Source: Neoroseomonas marina
Lineage (GTDB): Bacteria > Pseudomonadota > Alphaproteobacteria > Acetobacterales > Acetobacteraceae
DNA length: 64,000 nt
Direction: 5' to 3'
Assembly (NCBI RefSeq): GCF_012927745.1
Contig: NZ_JABBKX010000003.1
Location: forward strand, 62,001 to 126,000
The notes under the pieces are model-generated. The model was not told the origin of the DNA. It made no database searches and was given only the letters and a program-made list of their open reading frames with translations. The translations under genes were made by a program, and so were the position numbers. This document shows, in pieces, positions 59,588 through 64,000 of this stretch (positions are counted from its first letter, which is position 1; each line of letters starts with the position of its first letter).

Positions 59588-60481
59588 ATGAGCATCACCA
59601 TCGGCGCCGGCATCCATCCCGGCCCCCGCAAGGACCTCAAGGTCGCCGCCGCCCTCGGCCGTCGGCGCCGACGGATGGACGCGATCGTCCGCATCCTCGG
59701 CCTCGTCGCGATGCTGGTCGGCCTCGCCTTCCTCGCCTCGATCCTGCTGACCCTCGCCTATCGGGGCTCCGAGGCGATGGGGCTGTCGATCTTCACCCGC
59801 GTCACGGCGCCGCCGGGCTCGGAGGGCGGGCTGCTGAACCCGATCGTCGGCAGCCTGATCCAGGCCGCGCTCGGCACCGCGATCGGCACGCCGGTCGGCA
59901 TGCTGGTCGGCACCTACCTCGCGGAATATGCGCGCGGATCGAAGTTCGGCAATCTGGTCCGCTTCGTCTCGGACATCCTGCTCTCCGCGCCGTCGATCCT
60001 GATCGGCCTGTTCGTCTACACCATCCTGGTGATGCCCTTCGGCGGCTTCTCGGGCTGGGCGGGCGTGGCGGCGCTTGCGATCATCGTCATCCCGGTGGTC
60101 GTCCGCACCACCGAGGACATGCTCTCCCTGATCCCGAACACGCTGCGCGAAGCGGTGATCGGCCTCGGCGCGCCGAAGTGGAAGATGATCGTCTTCGTCT
60201 GCTGGAAGTCGGCCATGTCGGGGATCATCACGGGCATCCTGCTCGCCGTCGCCCGCGTGGCCGGGGAGACGGCGCCGCTGCTCTTCACCTCGCTCGGCAA
60301 CAACGCCTGGTCGGTCGACCTCACCAAGCCGATGGCGAGCCTGCCGGTGACGATCTACGCCTATGCGGGTTCGCCCTTCGAGGACTGGATCGGGCTCGCC
60401 TGGGCCGGCGCGCTGCTGATCACGCTCGGCGTGCTCGGCCTCAACATCCTCGCCCGCAGCGTGCTGCGCGGCCGCAAGTGA
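59588..60481 (+). CDS. pstA: Phosphate ABC transporter permease PstA
   Basis: 297 aa, six helices, the EAA loop in [19 protein letters not shown], and [16 protein letters not shown], which is characteristic of PstA. Four nt after pstC, 17 nt before pstB. Confidence 0.97.
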   Translation: MSITIGAGIHPGPRKDLKVAAALGRRRRRMDAIVRILGLVAMLVGLAFLASILLTLAYRGSEAMGLSIFTRVTAPPGSEGGLLNPIVGSLIQAALGTAIGTPVGMLVGTYLAEYARGSKFGNLVRFVSDILLSAPSILIGLFVYTILVMPFGGFSGWAGVAALAIIVIPVVVRTTEDMLSLIPNTLREAVIGLGAPKWKMIVFVCWKSAMSGIITGILLAVARVAGETAPLLFTSLGNNAWSVDLTKPMASLPVTIYAYAGSPFEDWIGLAWAGALLITLGVLGLNILARSVLRGRK

Positions 60482-60498
60482 CCGGAAGGAACGGCATC

Positions 60499-61332
60499 AT
60501 GTCCACCACGGCCGAGACCACCGAGACCGCGACCAAGGGCTTCGGCGGCGTGCAGGCGCGCTCCGGGGCGGCGATCAACGCGTCGCGCATCTCCATTCGC
60601 AACCTCGAGTTCTTCTACGGCGACAACCGCGCGCTGAAGGGCATCGACTTCGAGATCCCGGACCGCCAGGTGACCGGCATGATCGGTCCGTCCGGCTGCG
60701 GCAAGTCGACGCTGCTGCGGGTCCTGAACCGGATGTACAGCCTCTACCCGGGCCAGCGCGCGACGGGCGAGGTTCTGCTGGACGGGGAGAATGTGATCGC
60801 TCCCGACGCCGATCTCAACGCGCTGCGCGCGAAGGTCGGCATGGTCTTCCAGAAGCCGACCCCCTTTCCGATGACGATCTACGAGAACATCGCCTTCGGG
60901 ATCCGCCTGCACGAGAAGCTCTCGAAGTCCCAGATGGACGAGCGGATCGAATGGGCCCTGACCCGCGCGGCGATCTGGGACGAGGTGAAGGATCGGCTCG
61001 ATGCCTCGGCCCTCGGCCTGTCGGGCGGTCAGCAGCAGCGCCTTTGCATCGCCCGCACCATCGCGGTGCGGCCCGAGGTCATCCTGTTCGACGAGCCGAC
61101 CTCCGCGCTCGACCCGATCTCCACGCTGAAGATCGAGGAGCTGATCGACGAGCTGAAGCGCGACTTCACCCTCGTGATCGTGACGCACAACATGCAGCAG
61201 GCCGCGCGCTGCGCCGATCAGGTCGCCTTCTTCTATCTCGGCGAGCTGATCGAGGTCGCGCCCGCCGTGCAGATGTTCACGGCGCCCAAGCACGCGAAGA
61301 CCCAGGAATACATCACCGGTCGCTTCGGCTGA
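60499..61332 (+). CDS. pstB: Phosphate ABC transporter ATP-binding protein PstB
   Basis: 277 aa from the ATG at 60499 (GGAAGGA site). Walker [10 protein letters not shown] at ~63-71, [16 protein letters not shown] (PstB specific), signature [16 protein letters not shown], Walker [14 protein letters not shown] and switch His in [10 protein letters not shown]. Energises PstCA. Confidence 0.98.
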   Translation: MSTTAETTETATKGFGGVQARSGAAINASRISIRNLEFFYGDNRALKGIDFEIPDRQVTGMIGPSGCGKSTLLRVLNRMYSLYPGQRATGEVLLDGENVIAPDADLNALRAKVGMVFQKPTPFPMTIYENIAFGIRLHEKLSKSQMDERIEWALTRAAIWDEVKDRLDASALGLSGGQQQRLCIARTIAVRPEVILFDEPTSALDPISTLKIEELIDELKRDFTLVIVTHNMQQAARCADQVAFFYLGELIEVAPAVQMFTAPKHAKTQEYITGRFG

Positions 61333-61351
61333 GCGGCGGGAAGGACAGGAC

Positions 61352-62068
61352 ATGCCCAACGAACACATCGTCCGAAGCTATGACGAGGAGCTCCGCCGTC
61401 TGCGCGACATGGTCGCGCGGATGGGCGGCCTCGCCGAGCGCCAGGTGGCCGAGGCGACGCGCGCCCTGGTCCGCCGGGACACCGACCTGGCGACGGCGGT
61501 GATCGGCCGCGACACCCAGATCGATGCCCTGGAACGCGAGGTCGAGGCCTATTGCGTACGCCTGCTGGCCCTGCGGCAGCCGATGGCGGCGGATCTGCGC
61601 GTCATCATCGCCGCGATGAAGGCGTCGAACGACCTCGAGCGCATCGGGGACTACGCCTCGAACGCCGCGAAGCGCGCCGTGGTGCTCGCCTCCCTGCCCG
61701 CCATCGGCAGCCTCGCGGGGTTCGAGCGCATGGCGCAGCTGGTGCAGGAGAACCTGAAGGCCGCGATGGACGCCTTCGTGAACAACGACGCCGAGGCCGC
61801 GCGGCGCGTGTGGGAAGCGGACGAACCGGTCGACGCCATCTACAACGGCATCTTCCGCGAACTGCTGACCTTCATGATGGAGGATCCGCGCAACATCACC
61901 GCGGCGACGCACATGCTGTTCATCGCCAAGAACCTCGAGCGGATCGGCGACCACACGACCAACATCGCCGAACGCATCTATTACGCCGTTCTGGGCGACA
62001 ACATCACCGAGGAGCGCCCCAAGGCCGACCAGTCGGCCTATGCGGTGGTGCGCCCGGCCGGAGGCTAG
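61352..62068 (+). CDS. phoU: Phosphate signalling protein PhoU
   Basis: 238 aa, two three-helix PhoU repeats with metal-binding E-x-x-x-D signatures (NDLERIGDYASN and KNLERIGDHTTN). Couples PstB status to the PhoR kinase. phoR itself is not in the window. Confidence 0.97.
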   Translation: MPNEHIVRSYDEELRRLRDMVARMGGLAERQVAEATRALVRRDTDLATAVIGRDTQIDALEREVEAYCVRLLALRQPMAADLRVIIAAMKASNDLERIGDYASNAAKRAVVLASLPAIGSLAGFERMAQLVQENLKAAMDAFVNNDAEAARRVWEADEPVDAIYNGIFRELLTFMMEDPRNITAATHMLFIAKNLERIGDHTTNIAERIYYAVLGDNITEERPKADQSAYAVVRPAGG

Positions 62069-62073
62069 CCACG

Positions 62074-62790
62074 ATGGCCGAGGCCTATTCCACCCTCGCC
62101 AAGCCGACCATCCTCGTCGTCGAGGACGAGGCGCCGCTGATGACCCTGCTGCGCTACAACCTCGAGAAGCAGGGCTTCAAGGTCGAGGAAGCCGCCGACG
62201 GCCAGGAGGCGCTGCTGCGCGTCTCCGAGGCACGGCCCGACCTGGTGCTGCTGGACTGGATGCTGCCGGCGCTGTCCGGCATCGAGGTCTGCCGGCAACT
62301 GCGCCGGCGGCCGCATACCCGGGACCTGCCCATCATCATGGTCACGGCCCGCACCGAGGACCAGGATGCCGTGCGGGCGCTCGACACCGGCGCCGACGAC
62401 TACATCGCGAAGCCCTTCGTGATGGACGCGCTGCTGGCCCGCATCCGCGCGCTGCTGCGCCGGTCCGGCGGCGTCGCGACCAAGGGCATGCTGACCTACC
62501 GCGACCTCGCCATGGATCAGGACGCGCATCGGGTCGCGCGCGGCGGCAGGCCGCTGCATCTGGGCCCGACGGAGTACCGGCTGCTCGAGTTCTTCCTGCA
62601 GCATCCGGGCCGCGTCTTCTCGCGCGAGCAGTTGCTCGACGCCGTCTGGGGCCGCGACATCCATGTCGAGCCGCGCACGGTCGACGTGCACATCCGCCGC
62701 CTGCGCAAGGCGATCAATGGCGAGAGCGACGTGGACCTGATCCGGACCGTGCGTTCGGCGGGCTACGCGCTGGACGCCGAGGACCACTGA
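62074..62790 (+). CDS. phoB: Phosphate regulon response regulator PhoB
   Basis: 238 aa. Receiver domain with phosphoacceptor Asp61 in LVLLDWMLP, acidic pair ~18-19 and Lys in YIAKPF; winged-helix OmpR-type effector domain with GPTEYRLLEFFLQHPGRVFSREQLLD and the DVHIRRLRKAI recognition helix. Last gene of the operon; its product should bind the site at 57414-57442. Its tail overlaps the convergent deoxyribosyltransferase by 28 nt. Confidence 0.97.
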   Translation: MAEAYSTLAKPTILVVEDEAPLMTLLRYNLEKQGFKVEEAADGQEALLRVSEARPDLVLLDWMLPALSGIEVCRQLRRRPHTRDLPIIMVTARTEDQDAVRALDTGADDYIAKPFVMDALLARIRALLRRSGGVATKGMLTYRDLAMDQDAHRVARGGRPLHLGPTEYRLLEFFLQHPGRVFSREQLLDAVWGRDIHVEPRTVDVHIRRLRKAINGESDVDLIRTVRSAGYALDAEDH

Positions 62791-63335
62791 GCCAGGCGGA
62801 CCACGCAGCGTTCGAAGGCGGCAAGGTCCCGCCAGCGGTCGCCGGGCGCGTCCTCGCGCTCGAACGCCCCGCCGGCGGCGGCGATGCCGCCGTCGATCAT
62901 CAGGTTGTCGCCCAGGCCGAAATCCTCGAGGCCCATGGCGTCCGCGTCCTCCCAGCCGCCATCCGTACGCCGCGTCGCCGTCGCGCCCAGGAAGCCGCGG
63001 GTGCGGCCGAGGAAATCGGTCGCGACGTTGCTGTAGCCCATCACCGGGCGCCCGAGCGCCCGCATGAAGCCGAGCTCGAAGACCGTCCCGGCGTCCGCGG
63101 ACGGCCCCCGGAAGGGGGTCAGGTTCGCGATCAACCCGTCGCAGGACCGGATGTGCCCCTCGTTGCCGAGGTAGATCCGCATCCAATACGGGCGATCGCC
63201 GGGCGGCAGCATCGGCGGCGGATCGAGGGGAAAGACGCCTTCGAGCCCGTGCGCCGCGCAGACGCGCTTCTTCGCCGCCGCCACGTCGAGGGCGTCGGGC
63301 AGGAAGACCTCCGGACCGGCGAGGTAGACTCGCAT
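62763..63335 (-). CDS. Nucleoside 2-deoxyribosyltransferase-family protein
   Basis: 190 aa. YLAGPEVFLPDAL near the start, ANLTPFRGPSADAGTVFELGF with the catalytic Glu in VFELGF and SNVATDFLGRTRG near the middle are typical of the NDT/RCL fold. Exchanges or hydrolyses deoxynucleoside bases (salvage). Monocistronic; the 3' end overlaps phoB by 28 nt. Confidence 0.92.
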   Translation of the reverse strand: MRVYLAGPEVFLPDALDVAAAKKRVCAAHGLEGVFPLDPPPMLPPGDRPYWMRIYLGNEGHIRSCDGLIANLTPFRGPSADAGTVFELGFMRALGRPVMGYSNVATDFLGRTRGFLGATATRRTDGGWEDADAMGLEDFGLGDNLMIDGGIAAAGGAFEREDAPGDRWRDLAAFERCVVRLAQWSSASSA

Positions 63336-63387
63336 GGCCGCGATCCTGCCTTGCCGGGCACCCTCGCGCCACGCTCAATGCCGCGCC

Positions 63388-64000
63388 ATGGATATCGAAT
63401 CCGAATACAACAACCGCGCCCGGGTGCCCGGCAGCGCGGAGATCATCGCCGGTTGGGCGCGCGAAGCAGAGGCCTTTCGCGCAACCTGGGCGCGCAAGAC
63501 CCTCGATTTGCCCTATGGCGCCGGGCCGCGCGAAAGGCTCGACCTGTTCGAGCCCGACAGCGACGGACCGGTCGCCGTCTTCATCCATGGCGGCTACTGG
63601 CAGGCGCTCGACAAGTCCTTCGCAAGCCATTGCGCGCGGGGGCTCGTCCTGCGGGGCGTGCCGGTGGCGGTGCCGTCCTACGACCTCTGTCCGCATGTCC
63701 CGCTCGCGCGGATCGTGACGCAGATGCAGGCAGCCTGCGTCATGCTGCACCGGCGCACGGGGCGGCGGCTGCTGGTCGCCGGGCATTCCGCGGGTGGGCA
63801 GCTCGCGGCGATGCTCATGGGTACCGACTGGCAGGCGATCGACCCTGCGCTGCCGGCCGGGCTGGTCGGCGCGGCGCTGCCGATCTCGGGTGTCTTCGAG
63901 ATCGAGCCCCTGCTGCCCACCACCATCGGGCGGGGGCTGAACCTGACGGCCGCGGAGGCGCGCGCCCTGTCCCCCCGCTGGCAGGCCACCGCGCCGGGGG
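63388..64000 (+). CDS. Alpha/beta hydrolase (kynurenine formamidase-like), 3' end outside window
   Basis: Open from the ATG at 63388 to the window edge (204 codons seen). The oxyanion motif HGGYWQALDKS and the nucleophile elbow AGHSAGGQLAAML are those of the HGG-type hydrolase clade that contains arylformamidase (KynB-like) and carboxylesterases. The rest of the triad (Asp, His) would be beyond the edge. N-terminus DIESEYNNRARVPG also matches arylformamidase-like members. Divergent from the deoxyribosyltransferase across 52 nt. Confidence 0.88.
   Translation, partial: MDIESEYNNRARVPGSAEIIAGWAREAEAFRATWARKTLDLPYGAGPRERLDLFEPDSDGPVAVFIHGGYWQALDKSFASHCARGLVLRGVPVAVPSYDLCPHVPLARIVTQMQAACVMLHRRTGRRLLVAGHSAGGQLAAMLMGTDWQAIDPALPAGLVGAALPISGVFEIEPLLPTTIGRGLNLTAAEARALSPRWQATAPG

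Noticed and set aside
1..64000. tRNA, rRNA, CRISPR arrays, insertion sequences, integrase/attachment sites, replication origin
   Set aside because: Intergenic gaps are short (longest about 270 nt); none shows a cloverleaf, spaced repeat array, terminal inverted repeats with a transposase, or iterons.

Overview
The window is very GC-rich, gene-dense bacterial chromosome. Genes are packed with stop/start overlaps of the ATGA and TGATG type. Orphan Bug/TctC periplasmic binding proteins, pstSCAB-phoU-phoB and an Anbu operon point to an Alphaproteobacterium, most likely Acetobacteraceae of the Roseomonas type. That placement is an inference from gene content and composition. No rRNA, tRNA, CRISPR array, transposase, integrase or origin was seen.

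Layout. (1) 3-548: end of an SDR oxidoreductase. (2) 549-17557, minus strand: a ten-gene cluster and the most unusual part of the window. In transcription order it encodes three membrane-anchored paralogues with one shared N-terminal domain and three different periplasmic C-termini (one a trypsin-like protease), an SrfB-type actin/Hsp70-fold ATPase, an SrfC-type P-loop protein, a membrane protein with Sel1-like repeats, an exported SH3b-vWA protein resembling the periplasmic half of PpkA, an ABC ATPase, an FtsX-type permease and an exported FGE/SUMF1-domain protein. The last three look like TagT, TagS and TagR of the type VI secretion threonine-phosphorylation pathway, but no secretion-system structural gene and no kinase is present. 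A small eight-cysteine exported protein is divergent from it (17798-18112). (3) 18121-22223: amidase, Rieske ferredoxin and two related amidohydrolases. (4) 22273-26544: RND pump and its adaptor. (5) 26817-31730: MBL hydrolase, gamma-glutamyltransferase, adenosine deaminase and M20 peptidase in one operon. (6) 31727-33258: Bug protein and MarR regulator. (7) 33332-35624: queG-queC-yhhQ queuosine genes, followed by a lipoprotein.

(8) 36354-39962: a three-subunit molybdenum hydroxylase (FAD, 2Fe-2S and Mo subunits). It is convergent, across a terminator hairpin, with (9) 40012-45557: a probable five-gene operon with a second, two-subunit IorAB/NicAB-type molybdenum hydroxylase, two Bug proteins and a third solute-binding-like protein. 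(10) 45616-49208: Anbu peptidase, small membrane protein, alpha-E protein and circularly permuted ATP-grasp protein; the usual transglutaminase is missing. (11) 49384-57351: TPP enzyme, exported protein, enolase-superfamily enzyme, carboxymuconolactone decarboxylase-like protein, histidine phosphatase, DUF1194 vWA protein, second gamma-glutamyltransferase and enoyl-CoA hydratase. (12) 57414-62790: phosphate regulon preceded by a clear three-repeat Pho box. (13) Nucleoside 2-deoxyribosyltransferase and the start of an alpha/beta hydrolase at the right edge.

Most of the window is metabolic. The Srf/Tag-like cluster is the candidate for an undescribed system. Its composition suggests an envelope-spanning machine in which cytoplasmic nucleotide-driven proteins (SrfB, SrfC) act through single-pass proteins with proline-rich arms on a periplasmic sensing or proteolytic layer. 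This is a hypothesis based on domains and gene order only.
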